Below, one piece after another: positions 1-8,750 of a stretch of 64,000 nt of DNA; position 1 is the stretch's first letter; each line of letters begins with the position of its first letter. The stretch lies in the NCBI GenBank assembly GCA_002336245.1, contig DDDG01000006.1, positions 1 through 64,000 on the forward strand, written 5' to 3'. Below the pieces are notes generated by a model. The model was not told where the DNA came from. It searched no databases and saw only the letters and a program-made list of their open reading frames with translations. Both the position numbers and the translations under genes were made by a program. The DNA is from Flavobacteriales bacterium UBA1986 (GTDB lineage Bacteria; Bacteroidota; Bacteroidia; Flavobacteriales_G; Salibacteraceae).

Positions 1-24
1 CCACTCTTCCACTCTTCCACTCTT
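1..24. repeat. 8-bp simple tandem repeat
   Basis: Three perfect copies of CCACTCTT lie at the left edge of the window, followed by a degenerate fourth. It is non-coding and lies upstream of dapD; the array may continue outside the window. A related 7-bp array, AAAGYGG, lies at 4321-4348. Confidence 0.6.
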
Positions 25-74
25 TCACAACTGAAGTATTCCAAATCGGCTGCAGTTCCATTCAAGCGAAGCGC

Positions 75-82
75 TAAATTTG
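75..82 (+). promoter_or_regulatory. Bacteroidota -7 box of dapD, leaderless arrangement
   Basis: TAAATTTG matches the Bacteroidota TAnnTTTG consensus exactly. Only 6 nt separate it from the ATG at 89, so the transcript would begin at or next to the start codon. No convincing -33 TTG could be fixed. Confidence 0.5.
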
Positions 83-88
83 CGAGCT

Positions 89-904
89 ATGGAAAAATTG
101 CGGAAAACGATTGAGGCTGCTTGGGACAACCGAGAACTTCTGAAAGACGATGAAGTCAAAGAATCTATTCGCCGTGTAATCGAGAGAATTGATATTGGCG
201 AACTCCGCTGTGCTGAACCAACGGAAAACGTTTGGCAGGTGAATGAATGGGTGAAAAAGGCAGTGGTTCTCTATTTCCCAATTCAAAAAATGGAGGTAAT
301 TGAAGTTGGACCATTTCAATTCCACGACAAGATGGCTCTCAAGCGCGATTACGCTGAACAAGGCATTCGAGTTGTACCTCATGCCATTGCCCGTTATGGT
401 GCATACATTGCCAGCGGAGTTATTATGATGCCTTCTTACATCAACATCGGCGCCTACGTAGATTCAGGAACAATGGTCGACACTTGGGCCACCGTTGGTT
501 CCTGCGCGCAAATTGGAAAAAATGTACACCTCAGTGGAGGCGTTGGCATCGGAGGGGTTCTAGAACCATTGCAGGCCTCTCCCGTGGTCATTGAAGACAA
601 TTGTTTCATTGGTTCTCGTTGCATCGTGGTGGAAGGTGTGCGGGTTGAGAAAGAAGCTGTGCTAGGTGCCAATGTGGTTCTAACAGCTTCCACAAAAATC
701 ATTGATGTTACAGGCGATGAACCTAAAGAATGGAAAGGATACATTCCACCACGTTCTGTGGTCATTCCTGGTAGCTACACTAAGGAATTCAAGGCTGGTA
801 AATTTAATGTGGGATGCGCTTTAATCATCGGAGAACGTAAAGAGAGCACCAACAAAAAAACCTCCTTGAATGACGCACTTCGTGAATACGACGTAGCCGT
901 ATAG
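89..904 (+). CDS. dapD: 2,3,4,5-tetrahydropyridine-2,6-dicarboxylate N-succinyltransferase
   Basis: This cytoplasmic enzyme transfers succinyl from succinyl-CoA to tetrahydrodipicolinate, a step of the succinylase branch of the lysine/diaminopimelate pathway. The 271-residue protein has the family length. A helical N-terminal domain (about 1-95) is followed by a left-handed beta-helix of hexapeptide repeats (about 100-220), with the runs IASGVIMMPSYINIGAYVDSG and GVGIGGVLEP. A TTG at 80 is in frame, but the ATG at 89 gives the usual MEKL start and lies just behind the TAAATTTG box. The gene stands alone, 44 nt before a membrane-protein gene on the same strand. Confidence 0.95.
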   Translation: MEKLRKTIEAAWDNRELLKDDEVKESIRRVIERIDIGELRCAEPTENVWQVNEWVKKAVVLYFPIQKMEVIEVGPFQFHDKMALKRDYAEQGIRVVPHAIARYGAYIASGVIMMPSYINIGAYVDSGTMVDTWATVGSCAQIGKNVHLSGGVGIGGVLEPLQASPVVIEDNCFIGSRCIVVEGVRVEKEAVLGANVVLTASTKIIDVTGDEPKEWKGYIPPRSVVIPGSYTKEFKAGKFNVGCALIIGERKESTNKKTSLNDALREYDVAV

Positions 905-948
905 ACCATTATTCATCTTTAGTCTATTTTGCACAAGAAATACGGGCT

Positions 949-1731
949 ATGGTTTTAAAAGTTCTGAGGAGTTTTTTCCTCATCATCAATTGGCGCACCC
1001 TAGTTGCGGTGGCCTTATCTGTAGGAAGTTCTTACTTCTGCATTCACCAGGGAATCAAGGCTGAATTTCCTTTCTATTTAATCAGTATTGCGATTGTTTT
1101 CCCGATCGTTTTTTCAATCGACAGTGCTTATAAACGCCGCGAGCACGCTCTGCAGTTTTATGGAGACTTGAAAGGTCATGCTCAATCGCTCTATTTTGGT
1201 GTCCGCGACTGGGTCGACAATCGAGACAATGGCAAGGAAGCTCAGATTTTCAAAAAGCGAATCGACAATCTCTTCGCACACATATCAGCGATGTTTATGC
1301 TTCCACCTGAAGAAGCAAAAGCCCAAGAAACAGCTCTGTACCATCGTTTCTCAGAGTTATCTCGAGAGGTTTCTGTTTTGAAAGAAATGGGCTTAGAAGG
1401 TGGAGAGATCAGTCGATTGCACCAATATGTGAGCAAGATGCTCATCAGCTACAACATCGTGCGGAACGTCTTCTTTTACCGCACTCCCGTTACTCTTCGT
1501 GCGTACAGTAAAATCTTCATTTACACCTTCCCTGTTTTGTATGGACCTTATGCTGCAGGCACTTACCCCGACTACAGCTACGGAATTGCATACGTGATTG
1601 CGGCACTATACCCAATCATTTTGGTTTCGCTGGACAATCTTCAAGATCACATCGAGAATCCATTCGATCAAGTTGGTGAGGACGACATTCGATTTGAAGT
1701 GAAGGAACTTAGCGAAAGCTTAGAAGATTAA
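949..1731 (+). CDS. conserved membrane protein of unknown function
   Basis: I do not recognise a named family. The 260-residue protein has two hydrophobic segments near the N-terminus (about 12-30 and 40-56), a charged soluble middle (about 60-165) rich in Lys, Arg and Glu, and two more hydrophobic segments (about 185-205 and 215-230). The tail is acidic (EVKELSESLED). The arrangement of two pairs of helices around a cytosolic block resembles bestrophin-like or other small channel-like proteins, but no diagnostic motif is visible. It follows dapD by 44 nt and may share its transcript. Confidence 0.75.
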   Translation: MVLKVLRSFFLIINWRTLVAVALSVGSSYFCIHQGIKAEFPFYLISIAIVFPIVFSIDSAYKRREHALQFYGDLKGHAQSLYFGVRDWVDNRDNGKEAQIFKKRIDNLFAHISAMFMLPPEEAKAQETALYHRFSELSREVSVLKEMGLEGGEISRLHQYVSKMLISYNIVRNVFFYRTPVTLRAYSKIFIYTFPVLYGPYAAGTYPDYSYGIAYVIAALYPIILVSLDNLQDHIENPFDQVGEDDIRFEVKELSESLED

Positions 1732-1775
1732 AAAAAGCGGGCCCTGGTACCCATTCAAACTAGCCCAGAACCCGC
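1730..1775 (-). terminator. Rho-independent terminator of the ABC-F gene
   Basis: Read on the minus strand, GCGGG pairs with CCCGC and an inner CTGG pairs with CCAG, and the hairpin is followed by a run of seven T. It lies downstream of the minus-strand ABC-F gene ending at 1940. The T-run touches the stop codon of the convergent membrane-protein gene. Confidence 0.5.
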
Positions 1776-1939
1776 CACTCTATCGAACCACAAGGAATCT
1801 TCTCCCCATGTCCCGAGTAGATCAACTTGCACAACAAATCACGGGAATCGTGCTCACTTTTTGAGCAAGTGGTTCATTAGTTGTCTGCATGTACTTGGAG
1901 GGCGAGAGTCAGGTGGACTATCACGATTGAACGGTAATT

Positions 1940-3799
1940 CTAGTTGGCTCTTTCCGAGAGTTCGAGCCATCGTTCTCCCTTCGTTTCTATATCTGAAAGC
2001 ACTTTACCAAGTTCATCGCTCAATTTCTGGAGTTCTTCAGCTTCTGGATTTTCCGTAGCAAAGATGTTTTCTATCTCAGCCTTGCGTTTCTCGAGCTTCT
2101 CGATGTCACTTTCCAACAAACCATACTCGCGCTTTTCATTGTAGCTCAAGCGCTCGCTGTAGTCGTTCTTTACGACTGGCTCAGTCGTCTCTGCAGAGCT
2201 TTTCTTCCCCTGTGGAATAGGAGTGTCGGTATCGCCGTAATCTCTCCAAAGGCTGTAATTTCCCGGAAAGTCCTTAAGGTTTCCTTCACCATCCAATACA
2301 AAGAGGTGATCGACCAATTTATCCATGAAATACCTATCGTGACTCACGATGATGAGGCAACCTGGGAAATCGTCCAAGAAGTTCTCAAGCACATTGAGCG
2401 TAACAATGTCTAGGTCGTTGGTCGGCTCATCGAGGATGAGGAAATTCGGGTTTTTGATCAGCACTTTAAGAAGGTGCAAACGACGTTGCTCTCCCCCACT
2501 CAACTTCTCGATCTGGTTGTAGTGCATGTGTTTTGGAAAGAGGAATCGTTCCAAAAGTTGCGAAGCTGAAATCTTCTTGCCCTTGTTCAAGGGAATGAAC
2601 TCCGCAATTTCTTTAACCGCTTCAATCACACGCTGATTCGGCTTGAATTTTAAACCGTCCTGACGATAATGCGAGAACAGCACTGTTTCTCCAAGAACCA
2701 CCTTCCCACTGTCGGGCTCTAGTTCTTCCGTAAATAACTTCAGAAGAGTCGACTTCCCTGCCCCGTTGGGACCAATGATGCCAACTCGTTCTCCACGTAC
2801 AAATTTGTAGGAGAAGCCTTCAATGATTTTCTTGTCTCCAAAGGATTTGCTCAGCTTATAAATCTCAAGAATCTTGCTTCCAAGACGCTCCATGGCGATC
2901 TCAAGCTCCATCTTTTTCTCATCCGACCTTTTCTTTGCACGAGACTCTACATCGTAAAAGGTACTGATGCGTGCTTTGGATTTGGTAGTACGCGCTTTTG
3001 GCTGACGCCGCATCCACTCCAGCTCTTTGCGATATAGATTTTTAGCCTTATCGATGCTCGCTTGCTCAATCTGTTTGCGCTCTTCACGCTTCTCTAAATA
3101 ATAAGAGTAATTCCCTTTGTATGAAAAAAGTACGTGATCATCGAGTTCCAAAATGGTGTTGCAAACCCGTTCTAGGAAATATCTATCGTGCGTTACCATT
3201 AATAAGCTGAAAGCGTCATTCTGGAGATACTGTTCAAGCCATTCGATCATCTCAAGATCGAGGTGGTTGGTAGGCTCATCGAGAATGAGTAGGTCTGGTT
3301 CTTCAAGAAGAACTTTTGCCAATGAAAGGCGCTTCAACTGCCCACCAGAAAGGGATGAAACCTTCTGATCGAAGTCTGCGATTTTAAGCTGAGTAAGGAT
3401 GGACTCAATGCGAGCTTCAACATCCCATGCGTGATTTTCTTCAATTTTATCGAGCAGTTTTTGGATGTCGCCCTCCCCTGTTTTCAAACAGCGTTCGTAG
3501 TTACCTATCACACGTACAATGGGATCGTCGGTATCGAAAACCGATTCCCAAACCGTCTGAGTCATATTGAAAGTTGGGTTCTGACTTAAGTAGCGAATCT
3601 TAATTCCATTTCGGAACACCACCTTTCCGGTATCCGGCACATCAAGACCAGCCAAGATGTTGAGCATGGTAGTCTTACCTGTTCCGTTCTTGGCCACCAT
3701 GGCCATCTTTTCTCCTTTGGCCAAGCCAAAGCTGAGACCCTCAAAAATCTGACGATCGCCGAAGCGTTTAGAAATGTCTTCTACTGATAAATAATTCAC
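1940..3799 (-). CDS. ABC-F family ATPase, Uup-like
   Basis: A soluble ABC protein without membrane segments. ABC-F proteins act on the ribosome, and Uup-type members are also linked to DNA and ribosome quality control. Two nucleotide-binding domains are seen. NBD1 has a Walker A-like KNGTGKTT near 37-44, the signature LSGGQ and the Walker B LLILDEPTNHLD. NBD2 has GPNGAGKST, LSGGEQRR and FLILDEPTNDLD. They are joined by a charged linker, and the C-terminal 80 residues are a coiled coil as in Uup. I chose the GTG at 3799 (VNYLSVED), which matches the family N-terminus; a TTG at 3856 would add 19 unrelated residues. Resulting length is 619. Confidence 0.92.
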   Translation of the reverse strand: MNYLSVEDISKRFGDRQIFEGLSFGLAKGEKMAMVAKNGTGKTTMLNILAGLDVPDTGKVVFRNGIKIRYLSQNPTFNMTQTVWESVFDTDDPIVRVIGNYERCLKTGEGDIQKLLDKIEENHAWDVEARIESILTQLKIADFDQKVSSLSGGQLKRLSLAKVLLEEPDLLILDEPTNHLDLEMIEWLEQYLQNDAFSLLMVTHDRYFLERVCNTILELDDHVLFSYKGNYSYYLEKREERKQIEQASIDKAKNLYRKELEWMRRQPKARTTKSKARISTFYDVESRAKKRSDEKKMELEIAMERLGSKILEIYKLSKSFGDKKIIEGFSYKFVRGERVGIIGPNGAGKSTLLKLFTEELEPDSGKVVLGETVLFSHYRQDGLKFKPNQRVIEAVKEIAEFIPLNKGKKISASQLLERFLFPKHMHYNQIEKLSGGEQRRLHLLKVLIKNPNFLILDEPTNDLDIVTLNVLENFLDDFPGCLIIVSHDRYFMDKLVDHLFVLDGEGNLKDFPGNYSLWRDYGDTDTPIPQGKKSSAETTEPVVKNDYSERLSYNEKREYGLLESDIEKLEKRKAEIENIFATENPEAEELQKLSDELGKVLSDIETKGERWLELSERAN

Positions 3800-3861
3800 G
3801 GCTGCAATGATACACCCATTGTTTGAAGAGAATCCACTAAGTTTATAGCAAAGCAATCATC

Positions 3862-4302
3862 ATGGGAAAATATGAACTCAAGACCAAACTCAACGACGCC
3901 AAAGTTGAAGACTTCATTAAATCAGTTGAGAACGACCAACGTCGGGAAGACGCCTTCCAACTTTTGGACATTTTCGCCGAAGTGACCGGTGAACAGCCGA
4001 AAATGTGGGGCACCTCAATCGTAGGTTATGGCAGCTACCACTACAAATACGCTTCTGGACAAGAGGGTGATTGGATGGAGACAGGCTTCTCGCCACGAAA
4101 AGCAAGCTTGAGTCTGTACATCATGAACTACCTAGAGAACTACCCAGATGAACTCGCCAAATTAGGTAAGCACAAAACGGGCAAAGGATGCTTGTACGTG
4201 AACAAGCTTTCCGATATCGATATAGAGGTTCTAAAAAATCTGATCAAACAAAGCATTACCGACTTGCGAAAACTGGATTATGTTACGAAGGACACTCGAT
4301 GA
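3862..4302 (+). CDS. DUF1801 domain protein
   Basis: This 146-residue soluble protein matches the DUF1801 (YdhG-like) fold by its core: MWG-SIVGYGSYHYKY near 50-65, GFSPRKASLSLYI near 78-90, and a Lys-Gly-rich GKGCLYVNKLSDID near 113-127. Biochemical function is not established for the family. The gene is divergent from the ABC-F gene with a 62-nt gap, so the two probably share a promoter region. TAAGTTTA at 3838-3845 is a one-mismatch -7 box candidate. Confidence 0.85.
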   Translation: MGKYELKTKLNDAKVEDFIKSVENDQRREDAFQLLDIFAEVTGEQPKMWGTSIVGYGSYHYKYASGQEGDWMETGFSPRKASLSLYIMNYLENYPDELAKLGKHKTGKGCLYVNKLSDIDIEVLKNLIKQSITDLRKLDYVTKDTR

Positions 4303-4320
4303 GCTTTGAGATAAAAGATG

Positions 4321-4348
4321 AAAGCGGAAAGCGGAAAGTGGAAAGTGG
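4321..4348. repeat. 7-bp tandem repeat AAAGYGG x4
   Basis: Two copies of AAAGCGG and two of AAAGTGG lie head to tail between the convergent DUF1801 and purC genes. It is low-complexity intergenic DNA without coding potential and may be prone to slippage. Confidence 0.65.
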
Positions 4349-4397
4349 AAATTTCAAACCACAGCTAACGCGAATCTCTATACAGTTAGCTGCCGAA

Positions 4398-5345
4398 TTA
4401 TCTTAAAAAGGACGAAACATTTTCTTCAATCCTTTTCCCAATATCGTCGATGGGATCTTTCTGAAAGCTAGTTCCTGAAAGCTTTTCGTACAATTCAATG
4501 TAGCGGTCGGTAACGACATTCACAAAATCATCGGGCATCAACGGCATTGTTTGACCTTCTAAGCCTTGGAAATTGTTTTCCATCAACCATTCCCGTACAA
4601 ACTCTTTGGAAAGCTGACGTTGATGTTCTCCCCTTTCCTGACGCTCTTCGTAACCTTCGAGGTAGTAATATCGGGAAGAATCTGGTGTGTGCACTTCGTC
4701 AATCAGACGAATGACTCCGTCTTTGTCTTTACCAAATTCGTACTTGGTATCCACTAAAATTAGTCCTTGCTCTTTGGCCTTTTCACTTCCTCTCTGGAAC
4801 AAGGCTCGTGTGTATGCTTCGAGTTTTAAGTAGTCTTCTTCAGAGACGATGCCGCGCGACAGAATGTCTTCACGTGAAATGTCTTCGTCGTGCAAACCTT
4901 GCTCTGCTTTCGTTGCAGGTGTAATGATGGGCTCTGGAAAGGCATCGCTCTCCTTCAAGCCATCAGGCATTGGAGCGCCAGAAACTTGCCGTCGGCCAGC
5001 TTTGTATTCACGCCATGCATGTCCGGCCAAGTAGGCACGAATCACCATCTCAATTTTGAATGGCTCGCACTTAATTCCGTAACTCACGTTTGGATCTGGA
5101 GTCGATTCCAACCAATTCGGAACAATGTCGGCCGTGGCCTCCATATTGAGTTGCGCCAGCTGATTGAGCACCTGACCTTTGTAGGGAATCCCTTTTGGAA
5201 GTACATAATCGAAGGCCGAAATGCGGTCGGAAACAATCATCAATAAATGATCTTGACCAATTCCGTAAACCTCTCGGACTTTTCCGTGGTAGTAAGATGT
5301 TTGTCCAGGAAATTGAAATTCCTGATCTGTAAGCGTTTTAGCCAT
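4398..5345 (-). CDS. purC: phosphoribosylaminoimidazole-succinocarboxamide synthase
   Basis: SAICAR synthase joins CAIR and aspartate with ATP in purine biosynthesis. The 315-residue length is that of the longer Bacteroidota/yeast-type enzyme. Visible motifs are YHGKVREVYG near 20-29 (nucleotide loop), SDRISAFDYVLP near 40-51, and LVDTKYEFG followed by LIDEVHTPDSSRY near 200-225, which carry the conserved substrate residues. I start at the ATG at 5345 (MAKTLTD). It overlaps the end of phoH as ATGGCTAA, so the two genes are probably translationally coupled in one operon. Confidence 0.95.
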   Translation of the reverse strand: MAKTLTDQEFQFPGQTSYYHGKVREVYGIGQDHLLMIVSDRISAFDYVLPKGIPYKGQVLNQLAQLNMEATADIVPNWLESTPDPNVSYGIKCEPFKIEMVIRAYLAGHAWREYKAGRRQVSGAPMPDGLKESDAFPEPIITPATKAEQGLHDEDISREDILSRGIVSEEDYLKLEAYTRALFQRGSEKAKEQGLILVDTKYEFGKDKDGVIRLIDEVHTPDSSRYYYLEGYEERQERGEHQRQLSKEFVREWLMENNFQGLEGQTMPLMPDDFVNVVTDRYIELYEKLSGTSFQKDPIDDIGKRIEENVSSFLR

Positions 5346-6294
5346 CTCCGTTTTCGAACTTTTTAAATTTCTCAATGATTTTCTTGACCAACTTATGACG
5401 AATTACATCCTGCTCTGTTAGGCGAACAAATGATATTCCGCGCGTTTTTGCGAGAATTTCGGTGATGCTCACCAAACCCGACTGAACTCTAGGAGGTAAA
5501 TCAACTTGTGTAAGATCGCCCGTAATGACAAACTTGGCCGACGAGCCCATACGTGTCAAGAACATTTTTAGCTGTGGTAAGCTGGTGTTCTGTGCTTCAT
5601 CTAAAATCACAAAGGCATGATCCAAGGTTCTTCCACGCATAAAAGCCAGCGGAGCAATCTGAATGATGTTTTTCTCTAGATAACCTTCCAGCTTATTCGG
5701 TGGAATCATATCTCGCAAGGCATCGTAGAGCGGCTGCAAGTATGGATCGAGTTTCTCCTTCAAGTCACCGGGTAGGAAACCCAAGGATTCTCCCGCTTCA
5801 ACGGCAGGACGTGTTAAAATGATTTTCTTGACCTCTCGATTCTTCAAAGCGCGAACTGCAAGAGCTACTGCAGTGTATGTCTTTCCGGTTCCAGCTGGCC
5901 CTATGGCAAAAACCATATCGTTCTTGTCGACAGACTTCACCAACTCGCGCTGATTCTTCGTCCGGCCTTTGATTGCCTCACCATTGATGCCATAGAGAAT
6001 GACGTCGTCCTTGCTGTCGTTGGGGTTTTCCAAATAGGAAACATCTTGCTGCAGCAAACGCTCTACATCGGTTTCTTCGAGCTTTCCATACTGCAAGAAG
6101 TAATTTACGAGGAGCTGAACCTTATCTTCCAAACGATCCAATCGCTCACCAGGGCCATACGCCTTTAAGGTGCTGCCGCGGGCAATAATCTTTAGATCTG
6201 AGAAGTATTGCTGGATGATATGAATGTTGGCGTTATTCGCCCCGAAAATCTCAATCGGGTTGGAAGATTCGAACTCTATATTTCGCTCGTGCAA
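5338..6294 (-). CDS. phoH: PhoH-like ATPase
   Basis: This cytoplasmic P-loop ATPase of the PhoH/PhoL family is thought to act in RNA metabolism; its exact substrate is unsettled. The 318 residues carry an N-terminal KH-like segment (about 15-90), then Walker A GPAGTGKT at 132-139 and Walker B VILDEAQN near 229-236, followed by the conserved TRMG and QVDLP motifs. The start is TTG at 6294; no ATG lies in the right place. It precedes purC with an 8-nt overlap and is divergent from the SAM hydroxide adenosyltransferase gene. Confidence 0.92.
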   Translation of the reverse strand: MHERNIEFESSNPIEIFGANNANIHIIQQYFSDLKIIARGSTLKAYGPGERLDRLEDKVQLLVNYFLQYGKLEETDVERLLQQDVSYLENPNDSKDDVILYGINGEAIKGRTKNQRELVKSVDKNDMVFAIGPAGTGKTYTAVALAVRALKNREVKKIILTRPAVEAGESLGFLPGDLKEKLDPYLQPLYDALRDMIPPNKLEGYLEKNIIQIAPLAFMRGRTLDHAFVILDEAQNTSLPQLKMFLTRMGSSAKFVITGDLTQVDLPPRVQSGLVSITEILAKTRGISFVRLTEQDVIRHKLVKKIIEKFKKFENGDG

Positions 6295-6332
6295 TACTGT
6301 TCTTTTAGCTGCCTTTTGAAGGCTTCATTTCC

Positions 6333-6340
6333 TACTTTTG
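6333..6340 (+). promoter_or_regulatory. -7 box upstream of the SAM hydroxide adenosyltransferase operon
   Basis: TACTTTTG matches TAnnTTTG and lies 33 nt before the TTG start at 6374, so unlike many genes here a short leader of about 25 nt is expected. A TTG at 6316-6318 is a weak -33 candidate at short spacing. Confidence 0.4.
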
Positions 6341-6373
6341 TCTCGCACAAAATAAGACATTTTTTAGCCCGCT

Positions 6374-7165
6374 TTGAACTCTCCGGCCCTCATCACACTC
6401 ACTACCGATTTAGGTCTTAAAGACAATTACGTGGCGGCTGTAAAAGGAGCCATTTTTAAGCAATTGCCTGAGGCGCGCATTGTTGATGTCACCCACGAAA
6501 TCACCAAGTTCAACGCATTCGAAGCCGCTTTTATCCTTCGCAGTGTCTACCGCGATTTTCCTGAAGACAGCGTGCATGTGATTGGAGTATTGCCTGAAGA
6601 GACCGAGGCGCATCCACATTTAGCGATTCGCTGCGATGGTCATTACTTTGTTGGAACCGACAATGGCATCTTCAGCCTTCTCTTTGACAAAAGGCCAGAC
6701 CAAATGGTACGCATCGACCTCAAACGCGATTCGCCGATCAACACATTTCCAACGCGAGATGTTTTTGTGAAAGCCGCCTGCCACCTTGCACGTGGAGGAA
6801 CTCTTGAGGTTCTTGGGCAGGAAGTAGAAAGCGTAAACGCGAAAGCGATGCCGAAGCCTGTACTTGAGCCAAATCAAATTCGCGGGAGTGTTCTCTACAT
6901 AGACTCATATGGGAATGTCATTTCAAACATCTCTCGAAAAATGTTCGATGACATAGGTGCTGGACGCAGGTTTAGCATAAGTTTTCGCAAGCCTGGTTTC
7001 GATATCAGTGATTTAAGCGAGTCCTATTCAGACGTAATTGTTGCAGAACGTTTGGCGCTCTTTGGCTCCAATGGATTGTTGGAAATCGCCATTTCTTATG
7101 GAGACGCAAGCAAATTGATGGGCATGGAAGTCAACGACATGGTCAGTATAATTTTTGAGTCGTGA
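6374..7165 (+). CDS. SAM hydroxide adenosyltransferase (DUF62 family)
   Basis: Members of this family hydrolyse S-adenosylmethionine to adenosine and methionine with hydroxide and are related to fluorinases and chlorinases. The N-terminal domain shows ITLTTDLGLKDNYVAAVKG (about 6-24) and IVDVTHEI, both conserved in the family. The C-terminal domain shows VLYIDSYGNVISNI near 172-185. Length 263 is typical. The start is TTG at 6374, since no ATG occurs before the conserved LTTDLG. The stop overlaps the GTG of the next gene, and a three-gene run continues to 8750. Confidence 0.9.
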   Translation: MNSPALITLTTDLGLKDNYVAAVKGAIFKQLPEARIVDVTHEITKFNAFEAAFILRSVYRDFPEDSVHVIGVLPEETEAHPHLAIRCDGHYFVGTDNGIFSLLFDKRPDQMVRIDLKRDSPINTFPTRDVFVKAACHLARGGTLEVLGQEVESVNAKAMPKPVLEPNQIRGSVLYIDSYGNVISNISRKMFDDIGAGRRFSISFRKPGFDISDLSESYSDVIVAERLALFGSNGLLEIAISYGDASKLMGMEVNDMVSIIFES

Positions 7166-7455
7166 TTCGAGTAGTGAAAATGACCTTTCGAGAAGACCAA
7201 CTCGACAACTTCTTCGCAGTCTTCAATGAAAGCTGCGCGCACATTCGCGCCTTCGATGGCTGTACTTATTTGGAGCTATGGCAGACTCAAGATGACCCCC
7301 GAATTGTGTTCACTCACAGCCACTGGGAAAGTCCGGCACACTTAGAAAATTACCGTCATTCTGAACTTTTTAAGAGCACTTGGGCTAAGACCAAAATTCT
7401 CTTCGATGACAAGCCCGAGGCTTGGTCGATTGATTCCAAGAAGGTGCTCGACTGA
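7162..7455 (+). CDS. antibiotic biosynthesis monooxygenase (ABM) fold protein
   Basis: This 97-residue protein has the dimeric alpha+beta barrel of the ABM/YgiN group: a first strand MIRVVKMTF, a helix QLDNFFAVFNESCAHIRAFDGC, then the strand YLELWQTQDDPRIVFTHSHWES and the helix HLENYRHSELFKSTW. Members range from heme- or quinol-acting monooxygenases to proteins of unknown role, and the sequence does not decide between them. The GTG start at 7162 overlaps the upstream stop, and its own stop overlaps the start of the glycosyltransferase, which indicates tight co-translation. Confidence 0.85.
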   Translation: MIRVVKMTFREDQLDNFFAVFNESCAHIRAFDGCTYLELWQTQDDPRIVFTHSHWESPAHLENYRHSELFKSTWAKTKILFDDKPEAWSIDSKKVLD

Positions 7456-8750
7456 TGCGAACGCTCGCATTCCAACTCTTCCCCTCCCTCTTATTGATTC
7501 TGAGCGCATTCGTGTGCCTAAGCGTCGACCGAAGCAATACAAGTCTGCTTCTTGGAGCTTACTTTACCATGTTTGCCGCCTACATGCTTCTGGCACAAAG
7601 AAGCTTCAACATCAAATCGCTGCTCGTCTTAGCCCTCGCCATGCGCCTTATGGCCTTTGGTTTCTTGCCTAATCTCAGCGATGATCTGTATCGATTTGTA
7701 TGGGACGGTTGGTGCAGCTTAAGGGGCATCAGCCCATATCAATTTACACCTTCAGAGCTGCTGCTCCGCGATACAAGTTTTTCACAAGAGCTCTTCGCAC
7801 AATTGAACAGTCCTGAGTACATCAGTGTATATCCACCCTTGGCTCAAGTCAGTTTTGCCATGACAACTTTCCTCTCCGGGGGTGATCTCATGATATCTTC
7901 TGGAATTTTCCGGATCCAAATGCTGCTCGCAGAAAGTCTGTTGGTCTTTTTCCTCTATCACCTTCTCCCAGAAGGGAAATTCAAGCAAGTTCTGCCTTGG
8001 CTTCTATTAAACCCACTCTGGCTCCTGGAAAGCTATGGGAACCTCCATTTCGAATTGCTCATGTTGAGTTTTTTACTTGGAAGTGTTGTGCTTTTGGTGC
8101 GTCAGAAATGGCTTTTGTCTGCCGTCTTTCTAGCTCTGGCCGCATCATTTAAGTTGCATGCCCTCATTCTACTCCCCTACTTCTTCTTTCGTTTGGGTTG
8201 GAAAAAGGGAGCCTTGTTCTCCGCTGCATCTTTAGGATTTATTGGCCTCCTATATATACCCTTGTTGCCTAACATTGAAATTGAAGCTTTCATATCCAGC
8301 TTTGGCCTATACTTCAAAAAATTTGAATTCAATGCGAGTCTTTATTACATGCTTCGGTGGATTCGTTTCGAGTGGCTCGGATACAACGACATTGCTCGTG
8401 TAGGGCCTTTCCTTGCAGCTCTGTCAACTGCTTTCATTCTGTTCATCTCCTACCGATTGCGCAAGAAAGACTTCTCCACAGCTTATGTATGGATCATGCT
8501 CATCTTTCTCATCGGAGCCACTACTGTACACCCATGGTACATTTTAGGAATGATCTTGTTTGGAAGCATCGCCGATCTGCGCTTCCCACTTCTGTGGAGC
8601 TCGTTGATCTTCTTGTCGTACTTCGCCTACGGCAACGAAAACTTTCAGGAATCATTACTTCTTATTGGACTAGAATACACAATTGTGTTGCTCTTCATCC
8701 TTTATGAGCTGGACTACTTGAAAATCTTTCGCTCGTTCAAGGCGCGCTGA
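7455..8750 (+). CDS. GT-C-type polytopic glycosyltransferase
   Basis: This 431-residue inner-membrane protein has about ten to twelve hydrophobic helices. An acidic DDLYRFVWDGW motif follows the second or third helix (about 76-86), typical of GT-C mannosyltransferases, where such acidic residues in the first large loop are catalytic. FKLHALILLPYFF near 235 and TTVHPWYILG near 356 are further family-like segments. It probably uses a polyprenyl-phosphate sugar donor on the periplasmic side; the sugar cannot be told. Its 3' end overlaps the convergent mltG by 37 nt. Confidence 0.8.
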   Translation: MRTLAFQLFPSLLLILSAFVCLSVDRSNTSLLLGAYFTMFAAYMLLAQRSFNIKSLLVLALAMRLMAFGFLPNLSDDLYRFVWDGWCSLRGISPYQFTPSELLLRDTSFSQELFAQLNSPEYISVYPPLAQVSFAMTTFLSGGDLMISSGIFRIQMLLAESLLVFFLYHLLPEGKFKQVLPWLLLNPLWLLESYGNLHFELLMLSFLLGSVVLLVRQKWLLSAVFLALAASFKLHALILLPYFFFRLGWKKGALFSAASLGFIGLLYIPLLPNIEIEAFISSFGLYFKKFEFNASLYYMLRWIRFEWLGYNDIARVGPFLAALSTAFILFISYRLRKKDFSTAYVWIMLIFLIGATTVHPWYILGMILFGSIADLRFPLLWSSLIFLSYFAYGNENFQESLLLIGLEYTIVLLFILYELDYLKIFRSFKAR

